Below, piece by piece: positions 1 to 11,430 of a DNA stretch of 64,000 bases; position 1 is the first letter of the stretch; each line of letters opens with the position of its first letter. Position numbers and translations under genes: made by a program. Origin of the DNA: Dromaius novaehollandiae (Eukaryota; Chordata; Aves; Casuariiformes; Dromaiidae); NCBI RefSeq assembly GCF_036370855.1, contig NC_088099.1:33066501-33130500 (forward strand), read 5' to 3'. The notes beneath the pieces are model-generated. The model had not been told where the DNA came from. It searched no databases and saw only the letters and a list, made by a program, of their open reading frames with translations.

Positions 1-473
1 CACAGGATCTGAGAAGCCTTGCCATTAAAATGTTTCTGATTTTTAAAGAAGACTGATAAAAACTATTCACTGTCTTCAGAAATGTGAACTCCTGTAATAT
101 TAACTAACGAATCCACAGTAAAGAAGCTGCTCCTATGCAGCTATTGTCTGAAGACATCAAGCAGAGGACATCACCTGCAGGAATTGCAACCTATGTATGT
201 CTGCAACTTGCAATTCATCAACTATATAAATAGTACTATTTTTATGGTTTGCGAACTAGACCATAGGCAGCTGCTGAGTATCTCTAAATTAGTTAATACA
301 CTGTTTCAAAAGGAAGAGTTATTTCTCCAGGGATCATGTGCCAAACAAAGGGGGGAGGGAATGGTGAACCACTGGTAGTTTATATGACAAAAGACATTTT
401 TCAACTACACACATCACTAATTATGAAGATCTTTCCTATCCTGTAGTTACAGAAAACACCCCTATTTCAGGGA

Positions 474-493
474 AACAACAACAACAACAACAA
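474..493. repeat. (CAA)n microsatellite
   Basis: Six to seven uninterrupted trinucleotide units lie in the UBE2E1 intron. Confidence 0.9.
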
Positions 494-1630
494 GAGTGCT
501 AAAGCGACTTTTGCAAGCTGAGAATTCAAATTAAACATAATTTGCATTTTAGTCACAAGATAAAAATGCATGCAATTTTTTTTAAACAGGGAAATAAAAC
601 CCTGCATTTGTGTCATTTTTGATCTAAAAATTTCAGCATGTACATAAAGGGGAAAAAAAGATCCTACTGAAATTAAAATTTTTAATTACAAAATATAAGA
701 CCAGAAAGTTTATGCTAAAGTATGGCTATGTTCAGAAAAGTCTTCAAAGCATGAAAATAAAAAAAAATGTTGATACTATAATTTAATGATTACAGTACAT
801 CCTTAAATAATACTCTAGATTTAAAAGCAAAAGCACTTAAAGCTTTATTAGAGTTGAAGGTATTTGGAAAGTACATTTGCAAAAAATTCCATGCACCGTA
901 AGAACAACTGTAATCAAAACAAATGCTACACTTTCACAGTATGGAGATGAAATATATTAATTAGAAAAATAAACCATTGAGTTCCAAACTGCCTTTGAGC
1001 CACATATATTCTGCAGACTTCTCCCTAGCCAAGGAATCTTACTTCCACATTGCAAAGTTTTGAAAACTCCAAATGTTCCACATGTTAGAGTAGAGAGCAC
1101 ACCTCCCCACCATCTATACTGAGACATATATTTATTAAGTGCTGACAGCTAACTTTCACAAGACTCTCAGGGAGATCTGGTCCTTATTCTGTGAATTTAC
1201 AAAAACCATGCTGAAGGAGCCAGGAAACACAACTGTATTTTATTAGTATTTAAATAATGAATTTGTGATAGCATTTCACTCTGAAGCAATTGTAAGCCTA
1301 GCAGGCAAATGTCTCTTTCCGTAAAGATTTAAAAATTATTTTTAAGTAACATCTGGCTTTGCCTATATGGCCTTAAATGAGCCACGTGGAGACAAACTTG
1401 TTTCAGTTTGGGTAAGAAAGATTAAAAAACATTAATTCTACTTAATATCCATTTTGGTCCCTCTGCACAGATGGGAAAAATAACATTACATTACCATGCT
1501 TACATACAGTCAATACCAGACACCCAATAAAGCATAAACTCAAAGCCCTGCTTATAGCACAACTGATGCACACGGTTCCAGCAGAACAGCTAAGCTCAAG
1601 GCAGCCTGCAACAAAGGAGATTTACATTCA

Positions 1631-1725
1631 TTTCTCCACTCTGCCACAGACTTCCTCTGTGACCTTGGACAAGTCACTTTTTATCCCCATTTTACAGGTG
1701 GGTAGTTGCAGCACACAGAAACCAT
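1631..1725 (+). repeat. MIR SINE fragment
   Basis: The stretch contains CTGCCAC, then TGTGACCTTGGACAAGTCAC, then CCCCATTTTACAGGTG, in the order and spacing of the MIR core. It is an old, diverged copy lying inside the UBE2E1 intron. Confidence 0.75.
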
Positions 1726-3458
1726 TTATTTCATAACCTCATAGCAATTAGCAGACTTACGAACAGGAGATGCGCAGATATGGAGGTCAAATAAATGACA
1801 TAAAGAGTATAAACAGTACTTAAAGCTTTACTCAACTCCTGCTAAAGCTTTGGAAACCTGGTCATTGTGACAGAACCAAAGTTTTGGCACAAGATTCACA
1901 AGTGTTATCTACAAACACAGCATCTGCGTTCCAAGACCCAGTGCAATGACATGATATATGCTATCACAAACACATACAGACACCAAAAGTCCAAAGTCTC
2001 TAGATATCTTATTTAAACTCTAACTCAAAAGTTATGACTTTCCGTTATAATACAAAATAGGAAGAGATATCATCAGGTACCATCCTGAGAGATTTGAAAT
2101 ACTTTAGGTTCGTGTAGTTATTCTCCAATTCATACTAACCACGAACCACCTTTTGAATTTGAAAGCCACATTTAACTTTCATAACTTAACATCAATATCA
2201 GAAACAAATCATCTTGCAGACAACAGAAAATTAAAGATGTCTAAAATGCTAGCCTACTGAAAAAAAATGAAGAGAAGTAAGAACCATTCAAAAAATTAAC
2301 AAAATGTTATACAAATGCTACACTGGGACATTTACCAGGACAGCACTGTCTCCCTCAGGAACCCACAAAATTCTGAAATGTATTAAATATACATTGTTTA
2401 GAAAAAGTCTTCAAGTCCAAAATCTATTTCTTTAAAGGAAGGCCAAACATACACTGTATTTCCATGCAGATAACCTCTGCCTCTGTATAAATAACAGTAC
2501 TAGCCTGCATAAAGTTAGGATCACAATCTAGGGAGGGAGACATTAGGAGCAAATGGATTACAGGAGATGATGAAGCAGTCCATGAGAGGCCAGGGCTAGG
2601 TGAGCATTTAGGGGACAGAAGCAAGCAATAGAAAACCAGAAGCAAAGAAACTACTGAGGGGAGAAGTTCTGAGATAAACTTTCCCTCATACTACCCACAT
2701 ATGTGTAAAACCCACACAGCTGCTCAATCACAGGGTGTTGAGTGTGTTTTGGGGGGGTTTTGGTTGTTTTTCTTAAACAGATGATCTGTGGGATATACAC
2801 ATGAAAATATGGTCATTGCAAGCTACAAAAATAAAAATGAAACTCATTTGTTTTTAAGTTATTTTGTTTGAAATATCAAATGGTTTTCATTAGTTGCAAT
2901 TGCATCTTATATGTGGTGTTTTATAAGAAGAAATATAAAACAGTTCTTACTAAAAATCATTTACAACCTAAAGCTTTTTCTTTCAACATGCTGAGCTGCT
3001 CTGGGATGTGTTAAATATCTTGAACTCCCATTACTACAGTAAAAGTGGAAGAAGAGCAGCACTTTGCAATGAGGCCAAAAATTAAAGCATGATCAACACT
3101 GAATTGCTATCAAACCCAGGGCACTGGATAAAACAATAACAAATAATAAAAAAACAAACCAAAAAACAAAAGAATGGTGGTGAGGGGTATAAGACCAAGC
3201 CTCCAGTAGTGGGGGGAAGGGAGGGGAGGCCTACATTTCCAAAATAACACAGGATCTCTTTTGTTAAGAAGATACAGTTTCAGAGGCACTTAAGTAATGT
3301 AGGAGCCTATTTCATTTTCAAAACTGGCTTTGAGACTTTTGCTCCCCTAAATCTGACAGCAGAACAGATGATACCTTGTGTCTTATACAGCTACCTGCAT
3401 ATGTGAGTTCTGAGATAAGTCTTGCAGGAGAGGGTGAGGTTCCTCTAAAAAAAGGAAT

Positions 3459-3473
3459 CCCCCCCCCCCCCCC
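3459..3473. repeat. C15 homopolymer
   Basis: An unbroken run of 15 C; its length is likely to vary between reads and individuals. Confidence 0.95.
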
Positions 3474-4642
3474 GCTTCCCACAGTAACACCTCAAAAAAT
3501 GTGCAGAGACACAGGACAAAAGGCACAAAGACAGCAGAGATGAGGGGCTTGAGGTCAGAGGAAAGGTGAGGATAATCAAAGCACTGAAGGAAGGAAATTG
3601 AAACTAAGTTCTGAAACTATGTTTTTAGTACCTCACTCACAGCATGTTAATAACGTTCATATGAGAGGGAAAAAGGAAAAAATAAAGGAAAGCAGTGACA
3701 CTGTTAGCAGGCTTCCCCAGAGCAAGTTCTGGCAACTTTAAACATCATGCAGCAACTAGAGTCTCTCCATTGCTTAATCTCCTCACACTCACAAATTGAC
3801 TATTTCTATTTCTTCTACAAGAGGTGAACTTTCTCCGTAACTGTGATAGCTGAAACTCATCTCACTGTTGTGGCAATCAGCACCTGCCTACCTTTCACAA
3901 ACCAGCTGCTACAGAGGTAAACTCCTTGTACTCCACTGTGCAATTTGAATCTGGCTAGCCGTAAGCAGAGCTGTTCTCCTTCACTCTCACCACTAATTTT
4001 AATAAAGTAGGATGACTTCCACCCCAAGACAAGCAATACCAAAAACACCTTTGATCACACTCACAAAGAAAACACATCCTCTGTCCTTTTCTTCCTACTT
4101 ATCAACATACCAAGAGACAGTAAGAATTATGTCAGTTTCACAGTATTATTTTTTAAGACTTGCCAACCTTCAATGTCATTCGTTTGAAGGTTGGAAGGAA
4201 TGCAGAATACCTGCAGGTACACTATAGGCAAAGATTAATGGTCACTGCTTGTACTATGAACTAATTTTTACCATTAGAACTATTTATAAAGGCTGAAACA
4301 ACACAAAGTTACTGTATGTGCCTTTAAGTGCATTATCTTCAGTGGTCTATGTAATAAAAAAAAGTCACAACCATATTTTGACAGCTAGTCTCCTAGCTCA
4401 TTTTTTCCCATGAGTGATGCCAATTCAGACAACGACAAATGAGGGTTCCAATAGTTCCAAAGCACAAACTTTCAGATGAAACCTGCCATCTGACATGCTT
4501 ACACACTACCGCAACCTTTGATAGATCTGCTAAGTTCAAACTGCAATCCTGGCCCCCTGATCATCCAGACTGGTATAACTACAAGTCACAGTTCCTTTCT
4601 GATCCATGTTTCTGGGTTTTTTTCCAATGAAAATCAGGGTAT

Positions 4643-4659
4643 GGGGGGGGGGGGGGGGG
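4643..4659. repeat. G17 homopolymer
   Basis: An unbroken run of 17 G lies in the UBE2E1 intron. Such long G runs are prone to sequencing error. Confidence 0.95.
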
Positions 4660-6174
4660 AAGGGACAGCATCTGGACTTCATCCTGACACAGAGTCAGGA
4701 TGCAGATAGGACAAACATTTCCAACCCAAGGGCTGGAAGCTCCAGTAATACAAGGATAGTCACTACGGTCACTAAAATAATACTGTCACGACTGAAGGCT
4801 TCAGAGCTCATTAGTTATCATCCAAATAGCATAAAATCTTAGTATCATGTGAAAAAACCCTTTTTGCCTAGCCAGCTACTGAAGCATTGTAATTCATTTA
4901 GATGAATATTTAAAACACATCTTAGAAAATACTTTTATGAAATTGATTCACTATATAAATAAATCAAAAAAGCTTAACATACCCTAAACTACACTCCTTT
5001 CCCCTAAGCATCAGCCACTGGTAACATGTCAAAAGTTCTACAGCAGTTGTTGAAGGGCCAGTGAGTTTTTTAATGAGTCTACTTAAGTCAGAAGGTCTTT
5101 TTCAGCCTACACTTCTATTATACTCACATGCCTCATCCCATTCCTAGTTTCATTAATTTTGATCCTTCAGACTGGTCCTGAAAGAGTGGCTCTGGACCTG
5201 TTAGGCTAACTCATGCCAATGTTTCCCTGTAGACTACCAGTAGCAAAAAGCTTCAATAAAACGGTTTATGTGCATTTGTGGGTGACAATTCAATACTAAA
5301 AGATCAACTTGGAAAGGTATTTATAAACAGCATTTTCTCTTGACTGTTGCAGCTACCAACATCAGAGGGCCTCAAACCTAGTCCAGCCACAGCAAGAAGA
5401 CAGGAACAGAGTCATGCTTTGGCAGCTACAGTGAACACAGACTAGATTGAAAGCAACCTTCTTGAATGAACAGGCACAACCAAAGACTTTACACAACTAC
5501 TGTCCCCTCCCCAAATGCAAAGAGGCTTGGGCCACCAGGCAATGAACCAAATCAACCTGCTAGATGCTTTAAACAAAAGCTACAAGTTTCTAAAACATAC
5601 TTAAAAACAAACTGCTCTGTAAAAGGCAACAGAGTATCTCTGCTTCATCAGCTAAGCTGCTTCTGTAGGGCACCAACTGAGTGATGAACTCACACTTCGC
5701 TTCCACTCTAAGTTACTGTTTAGAACAGAACTCTCTGAGCTAAAAAGCTCGTAACATTTTACTGTTTTCTGCTTCTTTGGCAGGAGTCTTATTTATATAA
5801 GATTAGTGCAGTCAAGCATTAGATTTATAAACCAGAAAAAAACAAACCAAGAGCAAGTTTTCACACTTTTCTTTGCAGGACAGTTTCAGAAACACACACA
5901 CAAGCAGTATGACAGAGTCAAATGCAATTATTAAAAAAAAAACCACCCCCCGAAAACTCATATCAAAACACATAACATCTTGCAGTCTTTCCCCACACAC
6001 ACCCTGGCCCCCCAGAAATTAGTGTCATCCAAGCATTCACAGAAGTACTTTAAGTCAACTAAACAGTCATTCCCCTGCTCTATCCAGAACCTCTGAGGAT
6101 AATTACAACTAACACAAAACACACTTTAGCCCCTCACCTTCCCCCACCCTCCCCAGGGAGGAATCAATACAAAC

Positions 6175-6225
6175 CTGCAGTTGGGAGGTGGATCTAAGGT
6201 GATGTCAGCCAATTCCTTCTGAATC
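6175..6225 (-). CDS. UBE2E1: UBE2E1 coding exon, residues 51-67 (start of the UBC fold)
   Basis: Read on the minus strand, this 51-nt exon completes the Arg codon begun in the upstream exon and then encodes IQKELADITLDPPPNC, followed by AG, the first two bases of the next Ser codon. The peptide matches the first helix and following loop of the UBC domain of the UBE2E family; Asp in ELADITLD fits UBE2E1 rather than UBE2E3, which has Glu there. The exon is bounded by a CTACAG acceptor (AG at 6227-6226) and a GCAG|GTTTGT donor (GT at 6174-6173). Codon phase agrees exactly with the neighbouring exon. UBE2E1 is an E2 that takes activated ubiquitin from E1 onto a catalytic Cys and passes it to substrates with RING E3 ligases. 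The catalytic Cys is encoded further downstream, outside the window. I am very sure of this exon. Confidence 0.95.
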
Positions 6226-8353
6226 CTGTAGCAATAAAAGCAAGAAAGAACAAAGGTAAGTCACTGTGTGGGATCACAGTCAATGCGTACTCCTTACAGA
6301 CCTACTGTCACCATGAGTTTGCAACACTGCATAAGAGAAGAGTGCTCAGCTGTAGCCTCCCACCAGCCCAAACACACTGAACAGGACAGGCACCCTATTA
6401 TACAGACAGCCAGAAAAGCAGACAAGCACCGTGCACTGAACCCAGACAGGTGCACTGCTGCACACTCCCATAAAGATGCCAGCCACACAGGTGCAGTGGA
6501 AAAGACTGTCCTCTTTACTCTTGCCAGCCTGCCTGTAAATGAGGAACACCCTCTGCAAATGTGATGTACGGGGTGCTAGGCTGAAACTGCACTCTAAGAA
6601 GGAATTTTGTTTTGCTGGATTGAGAGAAACGTTCATTGCCAAATTGGCTTCCCCCCTCTCCATCACCATCCTGAGGAAAAAACATCAGCCCCAGGGGAGT
6701 GAATAACTGAGCCATTCCCAAGGACACTTAAGAGAGGGTGAAAATCTGCATATTTCCAAGGCTGCTGCGTATACCTGCCCTTCAATTCTCCCCTTTCCTC
6801 ACCTCCAGAAAACCATATAACAACCACGTCCCTTCCCTCAGGACTTCAGCCACTCCTCTCTTCACCATGTTCAGACAACACCCTGCCCTTCCTCACCAGA
6901 CTATTCTGGGCTTACATAGCACCACATTGCCTTTGCCACAAAACGCCCAACCAGCTATCATCCCCTTCCCTGGAGACCCATTACTGTCACTCAAGCTTCC
7001 CCTCAAAATTTCCCCACCCAGCCTCCCTTCCCCTCTAAACTCAACCAGCATCTTCTTCTTGTCACACACAACAAGAACCACAGTCTTTTTGTATTAGACA
7101 CTTCACAATCAGTAGGCTTTTAAAACTATCTTATTTTCAAAATAGCTAAGAGAACCACACGTAAACACCACTTGCCAGTATCTATACAAGTTTCCCAAGG
7201 AAATGCGCTGAGTGAAGATTTGGAATAACCAAACTGCCTAAATTCTACAAAGCCACAGAGAACTCTTAGCTGTGATAGCAGAGCGTTTGCATAAAAACAC
7301 AGTCACTTTTGACATCTACAGATATAACCCTTCTGTGCCACTTGACAAAGCTTTTCAGTGAGATGGGCTGTTATTCTTACCGAAGCACTGAAAGTTTAGT
7401 TGAAAACTTCATTTGCCAGCTTAGCTTTCTGGAGCAGGATGGTGCTAAATTTAGGTGAAACAGAGTAAATAAGAAAGGGTAATGATGTTTTAACTGAATG
7501 ACTCCAAGAGTCTGTCCACGTGAAGAGAACTGACTGATGTAGCTGGAATTACTACTGTTCTATGCAGGCATCTCTCCCTCATACAGACACTATTCTGGAA
7601 TGAAAGTATTTTCTTCTCCTCAAAAAAACCACTCTGCCTTGTAAGAAAAAAGTATTTTAGAATACAGTGTCCACAAGTGGACCTGCTGTGGATTATTTAC
7701 CCTAGTCAAAGCATAGCTATACAGAAAAAAATTAAGTGATGAGCAAATAGGAAAACAGTAATGTATTTGGTGGGAAAGATTTGGCACTGTACTACACCAC
7801 TTGCACTCATATACGCTTTCTTTCATTAAGAGAACTCAAAATTCTTCACAAACATTAATTAACTCTCAAAGTATTCCTGGAAGTAAAAAGCCATTATATA
7901 TCAACCCCTTTCTATGGAGAGAGAAACTGATGTAGAAATTAAATACGTTACTCAAGACCACATAGTTTCCACCAGCAGAAAAGGAATTAAGCTTCTGCAC
8001 GCCATTCCTAAAGCATCCTTATATCTGATGCTAATAAGGAAAAGGGAAAAGACAGCAGAAATAACGAGGACAGAAAAACAGTCTGAAGAAAAAGAAAGAA
8101 AAATATTTGGGATAGAATGGAGGAAGAGGCAGGAAGAAAGATCATAGAGCAGTAATGTCGGGCAGACACTCCTTACTGTACAGAGATGCTGAAAAAAGTG
8201 AGACGATGGCAGCTTTGTGTGGAAAGGTTGAACATAAGTGGTAGAGATGAGGAACGGGAGCAACAAGGGAGCAGCAGGAAAAAGGAGCAAAAGAAAATGA
8301 GAAAGGAGAAAAGATACAGTGAAGTAGTAAAAAAAACCTAACTGCAGCCTCAC
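6226..8353 (-). other. UBE2E1: UBE2E1 intron between the two coding exons
   Basis: This 2.1-kb intron is flanked by the GTGAGG donor at 8353 and the CTACAG acceptor at 6226. A pyrimidine-rich stretch (plus strand, about 6,740-7,080) and a purine-rich stretch (about 7,910-8,160) account for the long reading frames here. One MIR SINE is present at about 7,845-8,000. I see no other feature. Confidence 0.9.
7845..8000 (-). repeat. MIR SINE, reverse orientation
   Basis: Read on the plus strand it runs through TTAATTAACTCTCAA, a degenerate CCATT...TATGGAGAGAGAAACTGA, then GTTACTCAAGACCACATAG. This is the reverse complement of the MIR body (CTGTGTGACCTTGGGCAAGT and onward). It is diverged but colinear for about 150 bp. 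Confidence 0.75.
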
Positions 8354-8505
8354 CTCTTGGCACTGGTAGATAGCAGCTTAGAGTTTTTACTCATGCTGAC
8401 TTTGCTCTCCTTCTTCTTAGGTGTGCTTGCCTCCTTCTCTGTCTGTTGGTTGGAGGATGAAGATGAGGAGGAGCTGGTGCTGGCCCTCGAATCGTCATCC
8501 GACAT
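8354..8505 (-). CDS. UBE2E1: UBE2E1 first coding exon: N-terminal Ser/Lys-rich extension, residues 1-50
   Basis: The minus strand encodes 50 codons plus two bases. It begins MSDDDSRASTSSSSSSSSNQ and ends KNSKLLSTSAK, with the next Arg codon split by a GAG|GTGAGG donor (GT at 8353-8352). This is the N-terminal extension of UBE2E1, a class III E2. The poly-Ser run (residues 11-18) and the Lys-rich stretch (about 29-43) are family hallmarks. In mammals the extension is known to restrain chain building through its own lysines, and charged UBE2E enzymes are imported into the nucleus by importin-11. Compared with the human protein as I remember it, residues 26-27 read Ala-Ser instead of Thr-Asn; the rest is identical. 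The start codon at 8505-8503 is the conserved family start. Confidence 0.97.
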
Positions 8506-8532
8506 AGTGACCCCCCCACCACACACCCCAAC
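8506..8532 (-). other. UBE2E1: UBE2E1 5' UTR portion of the start-codon exon
   Basis: On the minus strand a pyrimidine-rich tract ends in CTCTCCAG (acceptor AG at 8534-8533). It is followed by 27 nt of G-rich leader that run into the start codon. The acceptor implies at least one upstream non-coding exon, which fits the CpG-island promoter roughly 1.3 kb further upstream. The exact acceptor is inferred from the motif alone. Confidence 0.7.
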
Positions 8533-9807
8533 CTGGAGAGGAGACACCATAGGGTGTGGGGAACAAACAGTGAACACACACACAGAGAAAGGCAGCTGAC
8601 AATCTTGCTCTGTGTCTGGGTCATGCTCCTTTTAAAGGGTCTTCATGTCTCGCTCTCCTCTTCAGGCCCTACAGTTTGAGCAGGAGGAGCAATAGCTTCC
8701 CCTACACTAGTAACACTGAGGAGGAAGGGACTTTTAAAGCTTCCTCTCAGAAAGCAAGTGAGGAATGAGAAGAAAAGGGACTGGACTGCCAGGATCAGGG
8801 AAGCTCAAAGCAATTCTTTCTAATCTTCCCTCAAACTGCACACACAAGAGGAGCCATCACCACTCAGCACTATCCAGCCTAGGGGTGTAGGAAATAAAAA
8901 CGGAGCAGCTTCGGTCTCTTGGGTTCCCTAGAAGCCTGTGGGGTAGGTGGGAAGGGATAAGAGGGCCACCACTGCCAGCACTAAAATGGAAGTGGGGCAT
9001 CAGTAGCAACAGGGGGAGACCCTGAAGGAGGATCTTATAACCTGTAGGGGAAGAAACCTGTGCCTGCAGGATCGGGTGTTGGGAGCCTGTGTCAGGAGAG
9101 GGGGAAAGGGTGGGAGGAATAAAAGGGAACAGCTAAACAGGGGCTGGGGTACGCTGAGGAGACCCACTGGGGCCCACGGCACAGGGGGCCCGCCAGCAAA
9201 TGGGGACGAGAGCAGAGGGTCTGCGTTGGGGGGGAGGGGACGAGAAGGGCCAGGGCCTACAAGGGGTGAGAGCTGAGGGCCTGGGGAGACCCGGCAGAGG
9301 CAGGAGACAGAGAGGGCACCGGGGAGGGAGGGCGAGCCGGGTGTGGAGGGCAGCTCGGTGCCCCCGGGGGATAGGGAAGGAAGGCGAGCGCGGCGGGCGG
9401 CAAAGGGCAGGTCCTTATCCGAGAGGGGCACCGAGTCTTCGGGGAGGGGGGCAGGGAGGCACGCCGGCGCCTCGGGAGCCTGTGCGGGCGGCGGGGGGCG
9501 AGCCGCGGCCGGGGCAGCCCGGGGCCCGGCACACGGCCGTCTCCCTGCCGGGGCGCCCGGCCCCCGGGCAGCGGGGCTGCCCCCGCGGGGGGGAGCCGGG
9601 GCCGGTGGGCCGCGGCCGCAGGGCCGGGCAGCGCCGGGGCCGGGGGGGGCAGCTGTACCTGACAGCCCCGGGCAGGATCGCTCTGCCCCGCCGCTCCGCC
9701 GCTCCCCTGCCCATCGCTGGGCCAGCGCCGGCCCTGCCCCTCGCCTCTGCCCTCGGGGGCCGGCCGGGGCGGCGGGGAGGGCGGCGGGGGGTCCCCCGTC
9801 CCCCTAC
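8533..9807 (-). other. UBE2E1: UBE2E1 first intron (probable)
   Basis: This runs between the candidate first exon and the start-codon exon. The half next to the promoter is part of the CpG island and the other half is ordinary sequence. The span depends on which first-exon donor is used (last exon base 9808 or 9659). Confidence 0.5.
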
Positions 9808-10200
9808 CTCTCCCTTTGTGTCTGGCTGCTCCTCCTCGGTGCGGCTGGGCCTGGCCACTCGTGTCTCTCTCGCTGGGAGAGAAGCGGAAGTGCTGCAACA
9901 GCAACTATTAAACAGGCAATGGCTTCCCTAGCTGCCTTCCCCCCCCCCAGCACCAAGCAGGGGCTCGGGGGCGGCGGGGGGGCGCGATCCGCCGCCGCCT
10001 GGCACGCAGCCGGCCCGGGGGGGCCCGGGCGGCGCAGGAGCCCCGGCTTCGGGACTGGAGGGGGGATCCAGCCGCCGCAACCCTCCCCCCCCCCCCCCGG
10101 GAAGGAAGGAAGAAAGGGGCAAGCGGGGGGGGGGGGGACATGAGTTTCTAAGGGAGACCCTCTGGAAAGTAATCTGCGAGGGCGTGAGGGGGGGGTGAGG
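9100..10200 (-). promoter_or_regulatory. UBE2E1: CpG-island promoter of UBE2E1
   Basis: This is a GC-rich, CpG-dense stretch, densest from about 9,370 to 10,080, in strong contrast to AT-rich surroundings. No TATA box stands out. It holds many GC boxes, the ETS/GABP-type motif at 9884-9892 and numerous G runs on both strands, for example around 9955-10035 and 10085-10140, that could form quadruplexes. This is the expected architecture for a broadly expressed E2 gene. The long reading frames over this island on both strands reflect high GC content and are not coding. Confidence 0.85.
9809..9905 (-). other. UBE2E1: Candidate non-coding first exon of UBE2E1
   Basis: Within the CpG island the minus strand carries a good donor, GGGAGAG|GTAGGGG (GT at 9807-9806; last exon base 9808). 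It lies downstream of an ETS/GABP-type motif (GCGGAAGTG on the plus strand at 9884-9892), a motif that often sits at or just before the start sites of housekeeping genes. This would give a first exon of roughly 75-100 nt. A second usable donor, CTGTCAG|GTACAG (last exon base 9659), lies further in and could make a longer or alternative first exon. The 5' end drawn here is approximate. Confidence 0.45.
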
Positions 10201-11430
10201 AATAACCCCCCCCCCACCCCCGGCTCTGGTTTCTGCTTCAGGGCGAAAGCCCCAAGGGGACGAGTTCGAGGCAGGTGGCAGGAGAGGGGACACGCTCCTG
10301 GTGCTGCTTTTTTAAGGCTGAGAGGCGATTATTGGGTTTGGGGGGGGGGGGGCTGTTTGTTTTCCCCTTATTCTTACAACTGTTCCAGCCCCAAAGCTTC
10401 TCCCTTTCCTCACCTGCTTTGTCCTTCCAGCAGCAGCAACTTCTCACCTGTCTCAGTTGGAAAGCAATTAAAAAAAAAAAAAAAAAAAAAAAAAAGCCCA
10501 GCCCAAACCCCCCACCACAAGCAAGCCAAAAAGGTCCCCCAGCAGCTCTTCCCTCTCTCACCTGTTCCAGCCCTAAAGCAGCAGCTCTTTCTTCGCCTTC
10601 CCTCCCCTCGATCAGCCCTGGATCAACAGCAGGAGCAGCCGCTTCCCACTTGCCTTCGCCCGGAGTTCAGGATTCCATTGTCCCCCACACTGCACTTGGT
10701 GACATCACTGACACACAAAGAAGGGGCACTTCGTGATGTCATCAGCGCGTGCTGCCAGAGGAAACGAAATCCTGGGCTCGGGGCTTGGCAGCCGCAGAAA
10801 GAAAAAGCGGCTTCGGCTTTCCCAAGGCAAAAGTATTAGGGATTTTTTTTTTTAAGTCCACTGACTGGGAGCCGGTTTGCATGACAGGCGCTGCATTCAG
10901 TCGACTGGAGTGCTATTGTACTGGATTTTCGAGGCTTTTTACTCTTCTCCCCCAAATCTTTGCTGCCGCTCACGCACTCTCTGCCCACCAAGCAGAAAAA
11001 AAAAAAGTAATTTGGCAAGAGCGACCCACCATACCTACCACATGTTCAGAAGAACAGCACTCTCCGTCACCTGTCCCCGTAGTCCTTGTAGGTTGCCATA
11101 GCTCTTAATTGAAGTGCTGGACCTATTCCTGAAGGGACAATAGGAATCAGCATTCCTGTTGACTTTACTCGGGATAAATTTGGCTCAGTGACGTCAGTTT
11201 CCACAGCGTATCAAGAGATCACATATCGAATTACTTGATATCTTTAGTGGCCGAAAATATAATGAACTATCACCACCGGGCATCATAATAATGAATAGGG
11301 CTTCGCGTTCTCCAGCGTTCCTTCTGTCTGAGGACCTGGAAGTGATCTGCAAGCTTAAATGACTGACAATTTCGACAAAGCACGGCCGGTGACATTACGA
11401 CATCGCGCTTAGGAGTCGAAGGGGTTAAAT
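10200..11430. promoter_or_regulatory. CpG-bearing stretch between the two islands, with CRE-like motifs
   Basis: Base composition falls to about average, but CpG dinucleotides stay common at 11,150-11,430, as expected for DNA left unmethylated in the germ line. CREB/ATF-like sites are TGACATCA at 10700-10707, its reverse complement TGATGTCA at 10734-10741, and a perfect CRE TGACGTCA at 11189-11196. The region therefore probably belongs to the same regulatory domain as the flanking islands. I see no coding exon. Confidence 0.5.
10470..10495. repeat. A26 homopolymer
   Basis: An unbroken run of 26 A sits between the two CpG islands. No SINE or gene-derived body and no target-site duplication is evident next to it. 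Confidence 0.95.

Larger units (their letters stand above)
1..6174 (-). other. UBE2E1: UBE2E1 intron (5' part) after the 51-nt coding exon
   Basis: This AT-rich sequence begins at the donor of the 51-nt exon and continues past the left edge. I looked on the minus strand for the next UBE2E1 exon (the one beginning with the Ser-Ala-Gly-Pro-Lys-Gly segment) and did not see it, so the remaining coding exons lie outside. Contents are a (CAA)n microsatellite, one MIR SINE, a C15 run and a G17 run. No other gene is visible. Confidence 0.8.

Noticed and set aside
1..6100. Search for further UBE2E1 coding exons (the catalytic-core segment).
   Set aside because: None of the expected UBC-domain peptide segments was found on the minus strand; those exons must lie outside the window.
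6268..6669. Frames on both strands next to the 51-nt UBE2E1 exon.
   Set aside because: They lie in the intron, do not match the UBE2E1 protein and are not joined to it by valid splice sites.
9200..10300. Several overlapping long reading frames on both strands (up to 266 codons) in the UBE2E1 CpG island.
   Set aside because: They overlap in many frames, are Pro/Gly/Arg-rich from GC content, contain homopolymer G and C runs and match no known domain. The region is promoter and 5' leader.
10470..10495. A26 run considered as the tail of a processed pseudogene or SINE.
   Set aside because: The upstream sequence resembles no gene or SINE and no target-site duplication was found; a simple homopolymer is the more economical reading.
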